Shown here: piece after piece, positions 26,291 through 39,397 of the stretch
Layout: each line of letters opens with the position of its first letter
Numbering within the stretch: the first letter of the stretch is position 1
Source: Sphagnum compactum
Lineage: Eukaryota > Bryophyta > Sphagnopsida > Sphagnales
Reading direction: 5' to 3'
Assembly (NCBI GenBank): GCA_965153455.1
Contig: OZ234503.1
Location: 10,173,118-10,237,117, forward strand
Length of the DNA stretch: 64,000 nt
Translations under genes and position numbers: made by a program
The notes under the pieces: model-generated
What the model was told of the DNA's origin: nothing
Seen by the model: the letters and a program-made list of their open reading frames with translations, nothing else
Databases searched by the model: none

Positions 26291-28231
26291 TAATACATAG
26301 ACCTTCAAATGTTCATATGTGCCTGTTGAACAACCTAGGCAGCTCTTCTGGCAGGGGCTATATTTGGAGATGTCACTTGGCTGCAGTTTCAGGGTTCAAC
26401 TTCATTGCATATTTGGGGAAAAATAAGGAGCAATGCAAAACTCCAATCCAGATGTGAACTATTCAAACTAGAAGAGGAGAATAAATGTACCTCTCTACAA
26501 ATGCATTCTGTCAGATAAAAGATAGGAACAAAATGTAGACCATGTACGGGACTATGTCATGGGAGGGAAAGAACCTCTTGTTGGGAGAAGTTAGCAAGCA
26601 TGTATCTCTTTACCGAGCTTGTGGTCGTTGCACCTCCTTTTCTGAAGGCACACTTTGATGAATTCACAATTCTCTTGTCTGATCTTCTTGATCCTTATGT
26701 ATTTTTTTTCAAAGATGGACTTTTTCACCAAAACTTAGTGAGTGTCTCTTGCTCACTTGAACGCTTTGGCTATAACCTTGTTTTTCAAAGGGCATGCACT
26801 TTATATTGACAAGATAGCAAAAGTGTCGCCTAGCCCACATGGGTATTGCCTCATTTTTCAAAGCTGCACTTTCCATTGGCAAGTTACCAAGTGTCTATTC
26901 AATCCTTGTTTAACCTTTTTGCAACAACGAACCTTCTTTTACAAGCAATAGAGCACACCTACTAGAGCCGCTCCAAAAGCTACAACACATATGAGGTGAC
27001 ATGTAGCAATGTAAAGGTTCATTAAGAGACTGTATCAAAAACCACTTGCTAGGGCTCCAGCAATGTGCACAGCTATTGTAGTATGGACACTTGTCTTCCT
27101 CTTTGTGGGTTCTCTCTCTCACATCCTGGTTCCTCCTCCATATCATTGCAAATTGCAATTCTCCGCCTGCCACACTCGGTTGAGCTCCTGCCAACTCAAA
27201 CAGAGATGCACATGAGCCAATCCATTGACCGGGGGGGCATTGACCATACCTTTGGCCAGGGGAGAAGAAATGTGTTGCAGTTCATACTATGCTATAAGAT
27301 CACAGTCAAAGACTCATCATAGCCCAATAACTGTCTTATTGACAGACTTCTACACGCCAAGGCAAAAACCATAGACCCCCCACCCGGTCCAAAGTCGCCC
27401 CTGGATCTGATCTTCCAAGTTGAAGTTCAAATCAAATTATATGGTGAACCAACCATATCCCAAAGCTGTTCCTTAGAGATGGGTGGGGACTCAGGGAGGG
27501 TAAATGTCTCTTCAACAACTTCAATACTAGTTGGGGAAGTTTGCTCACCAATTTTTAATACCACAAAGTTTGATTACAGGCGGTGGGTCTGGTGTCTGGT
27601 CCCCCAACCCAGCCTCTCAAACGCCTCCACCACCCTCACCCCAATACTTTTTTCTTGCAAAGTCACAAAAAGGCTGTTTGAGAGAGCCTGCAACTTCGAA
27701 CTCCCAGGTGTTTCAGTGGGCTTTTACATCTGTTTCCTGGAAACTACTTTCTCACTCTGACGGTACAGACTCTGTCCCTGAGAGTGTGTGCAATGGAGGA
27801 CCTGAGGAGATCAGGGAAGGACACGTCTTTCTAAGGTATATCATCTACTTTTGGTTACAAATTTGAAAACTGGGGCCCTTCAGTAAGTCCACTAAAGCTC
27901 CATTAAGCATAAGGTTAAGCGGTCGGCGCATTTGCAAAACAAGGGACCTAGGACAAGATGGTAGCCAATTTTGGCTCTACATTTTGGGAATGTCCCCATC
28001 CTTGGGCTTTACCCATCACAATGCACAAGGCAAAGGTTATCATGAACCTAAACATATGTAGATCATGAGACCTAAGAGGGAGAGGGTTCTTACACCTACT
28101 CTTTACAAGTGGGCAGGAACTTATACCTCATAGATATTCCTCCTCTGTCCAAGCAAGGATATTCTTGAATATAAGGTGCCCTCCAAATGCAATAGGAAAT
28201 TTCTCCTAGTGCTTTACCACCTTAAGACTAT
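26291..28231. other. intergenic, repeat-like, no gene
   Basis: Moderate GC, several overlapping short frames without domains. The composition resembles decayed LTR-retrotransposon interior, consistent with the primer-binding-site-like sequence at its right edge, but no gag, protease, reverse transcriptase or integrase motif was found. Confidence 0.3.
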
Positions 28232-28251
28232 CCCCACAAATGGGGTCGCCA
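28232..28251 (-). mobile_element. primer-binding-site-like sequence of an LTR retrotransposon
   Basis: The plus strand CCCCACAAATGGGGTCGCCA ends in CCA like a tRNA 3' end; its complement begins TGGCGACCCC, as in plant Ty3-type primer-binding sites. The short CCCCA/TGGGG inverted pair could mimic a tRNA arm. No clean LTR edge (TG) is directly adjacent, so support is weaker than at 6463. Confidence 0.3.
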
Positions 28252-30572
28252 CAAACAAAATAGCCAAGATGTAATTTATTTTCCTGTTGAAAAAGAGTCG
28301 GGCCGATAAATAGAGAACAAATTTTCCTAAAACTCTAGTTGCTATTTCTGCTTTTGAGTGTGATTTTCTTCAATCTGACTTTAACTTACTATTGTTGATG
28401 CAGTTGGAAATGGATACATCAACAATTTCAACACATTCCTTTTGGCAGAAAAATTGCCTGAAGAAATTAGTAAGCCTTGAGGAAGACACAGCATGTGCAG
28501 GGTGTTGCTGGATACTACAGTATTACTGACACACACTATGGCCAAGTTAGATAACCCTTTTACATAGTAAATACATAATCGAATTACATAACAATTGCAC
28601 TATGAGTCATGCACACTTTCCCTCCCAAGTACCACACCCGACCTTAAGAGTTCTCCAATAACATAGCCCAGCTAGTTAAATAACATTGGTTTACAAATCT
28701 TGTTCTCTAAATCTGTAGTTTCAATTTAGTGTGTTCAATCCCCTTTATTTATTCATAATATCATTTTATAAAATTTACCCAGGATATTATCATGTACGGC
28801 CACATAATGAATTGAGTATCAAGCTTGCAATCATGAGTCTTGGGCACTTGGTGAGTATCATTTGCTGCAAAATTGCATGCTATCTAAGTATAAGTAGCTA
28901 ATGGAGAACATATCCTAATAAGGCTCCCTTTCCGTTATGGTGAGAGACTGTGACCATGGAAAATGTGAAGAGCCCTCGAAACACATCCAAAGGCTGTCCA
29001 ATGGAAATTCAAAACATTCATTTATGTGTGGTCCCAAGTTGTCAAGTGTAATGTAAAGTGATTATAGACTTTGTTGAGGTACATTAACATATTATAAGAG
29101 AGTCAAAAAAGGTCGGGCATGTAAATTTTGGTTTTTAGCTTGATATTTTATGTAATGGCTTTAAATTATTGGGCTAGGGTTTCTCCTTTCATCTTCTTCA
29201 TCACATCCCATTACTTCCTTCTTCAGTATGTCATTGCTAATGCTTGGGACTAGTAACGTGTTGGACTTTGGAAGTTGAAAAATAATTTGAAAGGTGAATA
29301 GAAAAAATAGCATTGAAGGAAGGGCAAGAGTTGAAAGGTGAGAGGGATAGCCATAGTTGAAGTTTAGGCCAAAATTCACCATGCAAAAAATGTAACACAA
29401 GGAAAAGAAATGGATAGAAATATTGAAAAAAAGTTCATTAAGGAAAATGAGAAAGATGAAAATTTATTACATGAGGCCACAAGATGCAAGAAACCATAGC
29501 TAACTTGTCACTATGGCATTACAAAATTAGAAAAAAATTCAATATATAATTTGTGGACATGGAGAGTGATATCATATTTATAAATGAATAACTACAATTT
29601 TTGTATTAGTGCAACCATATTTTGCAATAAATTCGTGGTTGCTTTGAATATTAAAATTATTTTTGATGAATTGCTTATTAATATTTGTTTTAGAAATTTT
29701 TCTGATTTTTTTGAAATTTTTTAAATCCTATAATTTGGGTAATTTGGGGTGAGGTTGCATTATGTGAAATTTGATGTGATCCTATGATTAGAGTATACTT
29801 GTCTAATTAATTTCTAAATGAAAATTTAAATTGATGTTCAGGATTTTGGATATATTTATATAACAACATTCATAATATATCATGAAAAGATGTGAATAAA
29901 TTTGAAATCATCAAGTAATGAATAAAAGATACCCAAAAACACTTTTACAACAATTGTAACCATTGTCTTTGTTGCTTTAAAATTTAATAAAATGATTTGA
30001 AAATATTTGAAAATGACATTTTTTTGACAATGTTTTAATAAAAACCTTAACATAATATAGTTATCTTTAAAACAATAATTGCAAGCTAGGGTGGATCATT
30101 TTTGGCATATTAGAAGTCCATTTTGACCAAATTTTAAAATATATTTCATAGACATCACCCTCTTACCATCACATTTGAGGACCCAAAGTTTATTATTTTC
30201 AACTAAAACAAGATAGTTAAAATTCATTTACATTATATAAAACATAATGAAAGGACAAGGTTGTAAAAATTAAATTTATTCAGGGGGAGGACTTTCTGGA
30301 ATCAATTAATTTTGTGACCTTTAAAAGTTTATCATGTTTTTTGTTTTTTGTCAATAACACCTTAAATCACAATTTTAGTTAGGTAATCATCCACATGAAT
30401 TTTGAGGAAGACATCTATATAATTATTTGATACTAATTAAAATTAGGAGTCCATTTATGAGTTTTATATGGATTGTGATGTTTGATTTATGAAATTTTAA
30501 AAGTACTTCATTTGGTTTAGTCAAACAATTTGATTACGATCTAATGGGGGGGTCTATTGGAATAATAATTTA
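28252..30572. other. AT-rich intergenic, no gene
   Basis: CpG-poor, AT-rich DNA with no supported frame or recognisable repeat boundary. Confidence 0.4.
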
Positions 30573-30766
30573 GGGTGAAAGCACATTATGATGATACCTT
30601 TTGAGGAAATCACATTGTATTACTTTTCGGGGTGTGCATGTTTGAGTGTATTCCACTTCAAACTTTTGAAAAAAATTCATAATTGTTTTGCATATTATAT
30701 TAGAATACAATTTAGGCAAGATATTAAAATAAAAAAATTATTTTCATTTTATAAAGTCGGAGATTC

Positions 30767-30794
30767 TAGTACATTTGTGGAAACAAATGTACTA
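30767..30794. repeat. short perfect hairpin with GGAA loop
   Basis: TAGTACATTTGT and ACAAATGTACTA form a perfect 12-bp stem around GGAA, inside member A. Confidence 0.7.
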
Positions 30795-32044
30795 TACCTA
30801 TGTAATCAAAAACACAAATATACTCCAAAAATAGTTTTAATAATTTTTAATTTCTATGAAAGTTGAAGATATATTGAACCATGTCATTTGACATAATTTG
30901 AACCATGTTTGGATACCATATGATCAATTTGAAAATTCTCCTCTCAAAAAATTAGTTTTTCAACAAAGATGTGGTAAATGTGTGGTAAATTGAAATTTTG
31001 ACAAGTAACCACATTCACATGGAAGTTCACAAGCATAGCTAGATAAGTCATTTCTTAAATTCCACTAAAATTTATTATTTTAATGACTAATGAAACCTTA
31101 ATGTTAGTGTAGTAAAATGAGACAATGACCTTATTATACCAATGTATATTATAAATATACCCATGGATCCTTCAACATAGATAATGAATTCTTTATTATT
31201 TTTAAAATAATATTATGTAACATTAGTTTTGTAAAAATAATAATTTTAGGGCCCAAAAACCAAAATTGATACCCAAAAATGAATGTACCATACTTTTGCA
31301 ATAATTATATTGTATGTACTATAATACTAGACTCAAAAGTGCTCCAAAGGGCACTACTAGGCAACATGGGTCTAATTCATTAATCCATTTCCCTAACAGA
31401 CCTCAAAAATGAAATGGGTTCACTAGCTAGTGTTTTAACCTAATGTGATGTCACCATGGGTGAAATCATTTAAATCTAATTCATTAAAGTTCCATTTTTA
31501 ATTATTGAAATTATTTATAAATTAATAAAATATAATATTTATTGAATGTAAAAATTTATTAATTTATTAAAAGATTTGGTACTCATACAACTTTTTTAAC
31601 ATGTTATATTTCGTATTAAATTTATTTTCATGAATGAATAGACCTTTCCAAAAAATTAGATGAAAATATCCTTTAAAATAAACTTCAATAAAATTTACAA
31701 CACTAAAAATATTATATGTGTATCAACTAATAAGTAAAAAGTGTACATATAATGTTATTATTTTATATAACATTACAAAAAAAATTAAAATAATATTATG
31801 TGTTTAATAACTTAAATATTACACATTTAATTCAATTATTAAATAATATAATTAGTATAATATTTTTATATTGATTAAATATATGTATAAAATGTGGGGA
31901 AATGCAATCTAATATTTTATATCATTATCAACAATAAAATATTTGGAAAAAATATATATTTTTTAAAATATAATTATTAACAAATTATGTTATTTGAAAA
32001 AAAAAACTTAAAAACATATTGTTGAAATATATTAAATAACAAAA

Positions 32045-32560
32045 TTTAATGCATTTTCAATCAAATTAATTTATTTTTATTTTCTTAAACTATTTTTAAG
32101 TGTGAAAATCTTGGAATATATGTATAATGAATTTAAATTTTTCATTTGGAAAAAGTATGAAAAAGATAATAATTATCAAAGAAAATAAAAACTTTGAAAG
32201 AGCATTGTTGAAATGCATTAAATTGCAACTTTCAAATGTATTTTCTATCAAATTAAGTAGTTTTTTTCTTGAAAATGTTAATGATGTGTACATTTTGGAA
32301 AACTATTCTAGAATGAAGTTTAAAGTTTTTCATTTGGACAAAATATGAGAAAGATAATAATGGTTTTTAAAAAAATTCAAAACATCATTATTGATATGTA
32401 TTCAATTGTAAGATTGAAATGCATTTTCAGTCAAATTCAATATTTTTTTTTCTTAAAAATATTAAAGATGAGTGCATCTTGGAAAAATCTTCTAGATTGA
32501 ACTTTAAAAGTTTTCATTTGGACATGGTATGAAAAAGATAATATTAGTTAAAGTTGGCTT
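32045..32560 (+). repeat. tandem repeat, about 185-bp unit, nearly 3 copies
   Basis: The anchor GCATTTTCAATCAAATT recurs at 32051, 32238 and 32421, each followed by TTTCTT, a TTGGAA word and TTTTCATTTGGA...ATGAGAAAGATAAT. Spacings are 187 and 183. Short open frames here arise from the repeat and are not genes. Confidence 0.75.
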
Positions 32561-32626
32561 TTGCAAAACATTTGGAGTAAACAATGTATTAAATACAATG
32601 ATCACTTGATATGTTGTCAATCAAAC

Positions 32627-32690
32627 AAAGTGGTTGGATGACAAAGGCAATAGCTTCTTACTTTACAGTCCAAGGTTCAAGTCTTGGTGA
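32627..32690 (+). repeat. tRNA-derived SINE-like head
   Basis: A-box-like TGGTTGGATGA at 32631 and a full-consensus B-box GGTTCAAGTCT at 32674, 43 bases apart as in tRNA genes. The sequence does not close into a proper cloverleaf with an acceptor stem. Probably a SINE or tRNA relic. Confidence 0.5.
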
Positions 32691-33118
32691 AAACTTCCAT
32701 GTGGTCTATGGTGTATGTTGACCCATGTTATGTATATAAATAATATTTCTTATGAAGATATAAATTGAATTTTTCGAATTAATATTTCAAAAATATTTAA
32801 AATTTCAAAAATAATTTAATTTAAATAATAAATGCCATGTGGCAGTTTTTAATTTGATTAGTTCTTAGTGAATTCGCTTGTCCATACCAACCCATCACTG
32901 ATCATTTAGTGGTTTGGAGAATTCACTAGATTTTTAATCTAATGAATTAATGGTGATTTCACCTAAATGGTTAATGAAACTCCTTGTGAACTAGGGACGC
33001 ATCCTTACAAATGGGGGGTCACTATAGTGTGCTTTCACCCTTTATTTCATAAAAATGAATACCTTCTTAAAATATTACAAATTAAATAATGTTAACAACC
33101 ATTTTAATCCATTGTAGG

Positions 33119-33425
33119 ATTAAAAAAACAACCTTGGGATGTAGGCCCTAAGTAATCCCCTAAATAACTTATAACTAAGTATTCCATAACTTAAGTCACC
33201 CTTATGTAACCCCTAATGCAAGCTTAGAATAGCCCCTATCCTAGATAGTCCCCCAAGGTAAAAACTATGTAGCCTTTTCTCGCACCATGAATCAACCCTA
33301 AGTAACCCCTAGGTATCCCTAGCTTGAGATTCCTTAACAAAATTATCCCTTACATGGGCTTTGTGTAATCTCCTAAGTCCCCCTTAGGTATCCCATAACA
33401 TGGTAAGCCCTTAGGTACACAAGTA
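33119..33425 (+). repeat. degenerate C-rich repeat around CCCTAAGTAACCCCTA
   Basis: Words like CCCTAAGTAA, AACCCCTA, TAGCCCCTAT and CCCTTAGGTA recur irregularly about every 15-30 bases for roughly 300 bases. Superficially telomere-like but neither regular nor CCCTAAA. Confidence 0.5.
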
Positions 33426-35366
33426 AACACATGCAAAACAAAGGAAATAGGAGGAGATCCAAATCATCATGGGGTGAAGAGGAAATTTGACTCTCCTTCT
33501 CTTTTATTTTCCTTTGGCATAGTTTTATCTTGCATTTTGAATGTCATCTTAAGTTTTAATGAAACCTAAGGTTCAACTCCTAGATTTTATTGTCTTTGTA
33601 ATAAATTTTAATAATATATAATTTTAATTTTAATTTTCTTTCCGAAACATTCAAGAATATTCCAAAAGATGATCAGATTCAACATTCATTTTAAGCAATC
33701 AAATGTGAAAAGAGAGCTCCTTTTATTATGAATGAACCCACCTTCAATTTCTCCCTTACATGTGACATCCTCTTTATTTTGTTGAAGAATTAGAAAAAAT
33801 TGATGAGTAGGTGTTTCCAATTAAAGAAATGTTGGGATTAACTATACAGATGCATTAAAGGAAACACCCATAGTCAACTAATTGGAAAACATTGTATTTT
33901 GGATGCCCTAAAGAACATGCATTTTATAATTAATGACATCCAAGGATAATTCTAGCTCCAATGCTAGGTCTCAAAGCCATTTCCATCATATGAATAGCCT
34001 TCCATTACACAAAAAAATTTGTGAAAAAATATTATTAAAAACAACCATCCAACAAACATAAAGACAACAAGCTTGATAAACACTTTCAAATTATGACAAA
34101 ATGAAAGAAATGACCTTTATTTGTATTGTGTAAGGTTTTTAAGGTAAACTAGGGTAACAAAATTTGGAAGGGATTAACCGATATTCTCCTTGAGCTATAA
34201 CAAACTTCACACCAAGCCCCTTCAAATAAGTGGGCCTAACATGAAGTCCGTTAGACCATGAAACATTACCCACAATGCATTTAATGTCCGTTTTTCATCC
34301 ATTCACATTTCCTTGCTACCGTAGGCCTTCAACCTTCATGCAAAGTGAACTTGACATATCTTGGCATGCATTTTCTTCCAATTAGAGATATTCTATTTTG
34401 ATGGTCATGGACAAGTTTTAACCTCTAGTGTAAAAAGGATCTAAAACACTATAGATTTTTACTAGGGACAAGGTTCAATGTATTTTAAGTTGCAAATAAC
34501 TAAAGGGTGAACAATTACTTTTTTTAAAAGTTGTTTTTTGGAATGCAATTATTCTTTCACCAAAAATCCATTTGAGGTTGATCTATTTTCCTTTCTAAGT
34601 TTAAAAGGACCAATGGAAGGTTATAGATGTAACTTTGAAATGTAGCATGTATTGTAGCCAAAAAGAATGGAACTTTAAGGTTTTTTGTTTGCATTGTGTT
34701 CAATGGATTACGCACAAAACCCAAACTACAACTCCCATCATCAAAACATAATTGTACATTTGATATGGTAACTGCACTATCTACCACATACAAAATATAT
34801 CTATAACACTACAAGCTTTGGATGATTTAAAAATCTCTGAATTCACTTTCATTGAGCCTCAACACTCTTCATAATGGCATTGTTTCTTACTTAGGTCCAT
34901 CCCCAACCAAAAACCCACTCTTTCAACAACCCAAAAGCTTACACAAGGTAAGAATTACAACTCAATCCCTCATCTTCCCATTCCACAATTTCCAATTTTG
35001 CCTAATCTCCAAACGAGGATCAACTGAAATTCCTATCTTGGAGCATCCACAAGGAAAATCACTATCCTCCCCCTTTGAAAATTCATTTCCAAAAAATAAT
35101 TATCTCAAGCACATTTATTTTTGAAACATGCCAATAAGGACAACTCTAAAATCCCTTTAGTTTTTCATCATATTCAACATCAGTTCATCCTAACATTCTC
35201 AAATAATCTAAAACTTTAAATTATTTCCAAATGTAGTGGAAAGTTGGAGATCAAAATTCACACCGAAAACATTCATCTAATTGGTGTTTCTAAAAACCAA
35301 ATGTAATAACGACAATGCTCATGGTCTAACATCACAAACTTACAATATCACAAATTTCAATAGAAT
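33426..35366. other. AT-rich intergenic, no gene
   Basis: CpG-poor sequence; short frames at 34557-34793 (minus) and 34852-35124 (plus) have no features of a real protein. Confidence 0.4.
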
Positions 35367-37068
35367 GGTGAAAGCACACTACAGGGGGCCACTTTGGGCA
35401 CTTTCACAACATGTATGTAATGTATATTTTTGCAGAACATGTTGCATTTAATTTTACATTTCAGTTTTGGTGTTTGGGTTTAATATTTTATTTTCATAAA
35501 ATTAATGATATTTAATATTATTTGGAAAAAAAATTGAAAGATTAAATTCAAGGAATAATGGGTATATTTATGTTACATGCAGTATGGTACATGCTTATTG
35601 TTATTTTTGGACAGCATTAGGTTTGGGTTTGAATCAGTCTGCCAAAAAATGTTTGAAATGAAAATTTTAAAAATGACCCACCTCACATGACGTGGTCCCA
35701 AAATCCTTGATAGACTCAAATGTGAATCTAAGGTGAAAATAGCAGAAGAATAAGAAGTTGGAACACGTTCCCTGGCTCATAGCACTTCGGGGGTAGAAGA
35801 CGTGATGGAGCTCCGAGATGGAGACTAGGAAGAATGACAAGCATCAATTACTCACACAGACCTACACAAACCAAACAACAAGTTGGTTAGTGCATAGTTT
35901 GAGCGCTTTTGGTGCACGGACAAGCCATGGGCAAACACGGACTCACAAGACTCACCACGGCCCAGACTTGGGGGAAGCCACCACCTTCCGCCTTAAAGTA
36001 TACTCTATGCCTGGCCATGGGGCCACCACCCAAATGACATTTTGTCCCAGGACTCCCAAATGGAAGTCCCAAAATTCGCTAAATTGGGACTCCCGCAACT
36101 TTGGAGGCCCATAATTTTTTGTGTAGACCTCCGATTGAGTGAGTTCTAAAGCAAAGTTGTAACCCTCATTGACATCTTTCCAATGGTATGTGGCACGCCA
36201 CCTGGACGCAAGGAAATCGGGGCGATTCCCGACTTTTAGCGATCGGGAGTCAAATTGCCAATTTGACTCTTGGCCCTTGTTTTGGCCATAACTTATGTTT
36301 TAAGTATCCAAATGAGTCATGCAAGCCCATTTTAAATATCTACATTCCAAGAGCTTTTTAATGATATAAAGAACTCTTCAATCCAATGGGTTTTGACCCC
36401 TGAAATTGTTCTTTGAAGATTCAGGAGTCCATTGGGACTCTAACTCCCAAAGTGGGAGCTCACTTGGGAGTGTGGGGGTTCATTCCCTCACATTTTCTTA
36501 CACTCCCAGGAACATGGAATGTGACTCCCAGGCTCGCTCTTGGCCCGCACCTTTGCAAGCCCTTGCCTTGGTCGCGAGCCCAAGGCTAGGGTTGCGACAT
36601 CACATATCTTGTCATCTTCCATTTGAAAATGATAGTTTGTCAAAATGTTATTTTACCACATACTTATGGTCATCACTTCTAAAAACACCGATTTGTGATA
36701 TGATAATTATCAAATTCTTCACATGCCTCACAAACTTATTCCAATCATATGGTATCACAATGTTTAATAGATATTATAAATTTCATAAAGACTAAAAATC
36801 ATTTCAATCATTTTTTTGATATATTTGCATTTTTTAATACATAGTGACATATTTGTTTTGCCACAAATATACTTTGGAATCACATAATATAAGTTGGAAA
36901 AAGGAATTTTCTTTTTGATTGAATTCTTTGTGTTATGACATATCATATTATGCAAAAAATTTGGAAAAAAATGCTCCAAAATTTATATGGTTGAAGTTTA
37001 AATATGGACACCCTTGGAAAATAATACAATGTGACAACATTTTTGGCCTCCCATAGTGTGCTTTCACC
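35367..37068 (-). mobile_element. TIR DNA transposon, family GGTGAAAGCACACTA, member B
   Basis: Ends are GGTGAAAGCACACTA (left) and its inverted copy TAGTGTGCTTTCACC (right), with GGGGGCC / GGCCTCC just inside. TAGAAT stands directly outside both ends (35361-35366 and 37069-37074), a 6-bp target duplication. Both flanks of the interior match member C in reverse, for example AAAAATCATTTCAATC. Member B has an additional GC-richer block in the middle (see separate entry). No transposase; superfamily uncertain. Confidence 0.72.
35690..36606. mobile_element. GC-richer insertion inside member B
   Basis: Relative to member C, member B is interrupted after CACCTCACAT (about 35680-35689) and resumes at CACATATCTTGTCATC (about 36601). 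A CACAT word stands at both edges, as a short target duplication would. The roughly 0.9-kb block is richer in G and C, with words such as GACTCCCA, GGGAGTC and TCTTTCCAATGG typical of retrotransposon interiors. The 98-codon frame at 35818-36114 has no recognisable domain. Confidence 0.5.
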
Positions 37069-37835
37069 TAGAATCCATGCAAAAATCATAAAACAATATG
37101 TCTGTGCAACATCCATGGGCTTCAAAATGTTAAAATGACATGAAAAATATACATATTACTTCTATATAAATGATACGTCTTTTCTACTTGTGATGTTTTG
37201 ATGTGAAATATATACAATTTACATTTTAACTAAATACATACAATTATCATGATGTAATTTTGAATAAAACACTGTGATTTTTGTGTGAACCTTGAAAATT
37301 AAATTTCACACAAAAATTTTACAAAACTATGAAGCTTGATAAGTTTTTGATGTACTTAACTTTCTCCTAAAACAATTGATGAACTAAGAACATCCTTCCA
37401 CTCCTTATAACTATAATTCCACAAGTTTCCCACCACCATAAAATCCTTCAAAGCAATCAATGCCAAAACTCCTTGATCCACCATAAAGAATAAGCAACAA
37501 AATTGATAAGCATGCAAGTTCACCATCACAACAAACAAACCAAATGTACACATTTCTTCAACCTTCATGAATATTGGCACTTATAATCATCATACTACAT
37601 AAACAAAACAATTGTTATTTGGACCATTGACGATCACCACAACAATGAATGACCAACATTACCCATCAAGTGTCAAATTCAAGTGGTCCTAATGCATTTT
37701 TCCCTTTTGTGCCTCCAGGGTCTTTTTATGTCACAATACCAATAAATATCTTGCATGATGATAAGTTCTTCAATGAAAAGTCACCTTAATTAGGCAATTT
37801 AGAAGGGTCCATAAAAGGCACAAAAAAGTTTGGGG
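37069..37835. other. AT-rich spacer, no gene
   Basis: No supported feature between member B and the CACTA element that follows. Confidence 0.4.
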
Positions 37836-38131
37836 CATTACTAAAATTCTTGGTTTTTCAAATGGTTCAAGTTGACTAATTGGCCTTTTTTTACTAATGG
37901 ACACATGTCCATTTTGACTAAAGGCCCAAAGCATGTATGTTTTTATCAATCAACTTGATTAGAAGGACTTATTTGACCAATACATTTAGTCAAGTTAAAC
38001 AACCTTAATCAAAATGGCTAATGGCTTTTAATCAAATGGGACATCTATTCAAATTGAACATAAGAAATTGACATCATTAATCAAAATGACCCATGTTCTC
38101 TAGTCAAATGGGACATTTTATGCCTATTACA

Positions 38132-38362
38132 TACCTACCTCCTACCTCCCACTTACAATTTTACAACCTACCTATCTACCTACCAAAATGAACTACTTTC
38201 CTACCAACCCACCCACCTACCTAGATGTAGAACCTACCTCTTCACCCACCCACTTGCCTATCTATTTATTCATCCACCCATCCACCTACCTACTTACCTA
38301 CTTACCCTACTACCTCCCCACCCACCCACCTATCTCTTATAACCTACCTACCTTCATACCTC
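38132..38362. repeat. CTAC (ACCT) tetranucleotide array
   Basis: Degenerate ACCTACCTACC and CACCCACC runs over about 230 bases, inside CACTA copy 1. A second shorter array lies at about 38606-38715, beyond the tRNA-like block. Confidence 0.85.
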
Positions 38363-38433
38363 ATAGTCTTGTAGTGACGTGTCAAAATAAACATGTGAAA
38401 TAAAAACAATTGACAAAAATTAAACACCTTTTG

Positions 38434-38496
38434 ATGGTGTGGTCATTGGTTAAGGACTTGGTTTATCATTGGGGAGGTTGAGGGTTCAATTCTTAA
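38434..38496 (+). repeat. tRNA-like block inside CACTA copy 1
   Basis: A-box-like TGGTTAAGGACTTGG at 38447 and full-consensus B-box GGTTCAATTCT at 38483, preceded by GGTGTGGTCAT. The same block sits in copies 2 and 3. It resembles the 5' two-thirds of a tRNA without a clear acceptor closure. Confidence 0.65.
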
Positions 38497-38928
38497 CATT
38501 ATAACCTATGTACATGCTTAAGAAGCTAAGGTAGGTAGGGTAGGCTAAAGAGAATATACTAGGTTAAGTTAAAGTATGTTAAGTAGGATAGGGTAGGTAA
38601 GCTACCACATACCTACTTTCCTTTTTATGACCTACCTACTTGCATGCCTGCTTGCCTGCTTGCCTTTTTACGACCTACTTACCTACCTACTTGCGTTTTT
38701 ATGACCTACTTACCTACCACAAAATTATTTTTGATACGAGCAGAAATTTGACTAGTCAAAATGACCAGTCAAATGGTCCATACTATACTAGTAAAAAAAC
38801 CACCCCAACCACACTAAAAATGTCAAAATCGACTTGTCCAAGATGATTAAATGATCTTTTTTATGCCTGTTCAAATTGGATATTTTTTACTAGATTTGCT
38901 AGTAAAAAAAACAAATTTTCTAGCAGTA

Positions 38929-39397
38929 GGGCAAAATTTTGGGCCTTAATCACCTACATTGACATTGCATCATACCACAATTTAGTCATCATGCATAGTA
39001 TGGCAATTGGTTGTTCATGGCAAATCCCTTGCACCATAAAAAAATCATCATTTATAATTCAAGTTAGATGGTGAGTAGTTAGGTGATGAACATCTTGTCG
39101 TTTGTTTGAGAAAAAGACCTTATTTTTTAATGTTGAAGCAAAGGGTTAATTGTCATACAAAACAAATCCTAGCCACTTTAATTGCTTCACAACCTCTAGT
39201 GAATAGCATCTATAATGAGCATTTGACTATTCATTTTGGAAATAGAGTCATGTGCATTCCCTTAATCTGCCATCATTTGTGAATCTTATTAAAGGTTTAA
39301 CATTCCATAATCTAGAAACTACATTCCTATTTGTTCAAATGTCATTTTGTTGTGGTGAAAATGTGGCATTACCATTTATATTTTTCAATGTAAATTA
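38929..39397. other. AT-rich spacer, no gene
   Basis: No supported feature. Confidence 0.4.

Larger units (their letters stand above)
30573..33040 (+). mobile_element. TIR DNA transposon, family GGTGAAAGCACACTA, member A
   Basis: The left end GGGTGAAAGCACATTATG and the inverted right end (CACTATAGTGTGCTTTCACCC at 33020-33040) face each other 2.47 kb apart, with TTTA next to both. The first 200 bases match the left end of member C and the right end of member B (for example CACATTGTATTA shortly inside). Beyond about 20 bases the right end differs from the other members, so this copy may be chimeric. No transposase is visible. Confidence 0.45.
37836..38928 (+). mobile_element. non-autonomous CACTA element, GTCAAA type, copy 1 (TSD GGG)
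   Basis: Left end CATTACTAAAATTCTTGG and right end TTTTCTAGCAGTA are mutated versions of the CACTA...TAGTG ends seen in copies 2 and 3. GGG flanks both ends (37833-37835 and 38929-38931), the 3-bp duplication expected for this superfamily. Subterminal regions are packed with AGTCAAA/GTCAAAATGG motifs that could bind a transposase. Inside are CTAC arrays and a tRNA-like block; no protein is encoded, so it would depend on a transposase from elsewhere. Confidence 0.75.

Noticed and set aside
33119-33425. Interstitial telomere repeat
   Set aside because: Units are irregular and do not match CCCTAAA or CCCTAA in tandem.
38132-38362. CRISPR array
   Set aside because: Repeats are contiguous tetranucleotides without spacers, in a plant nuclear context.
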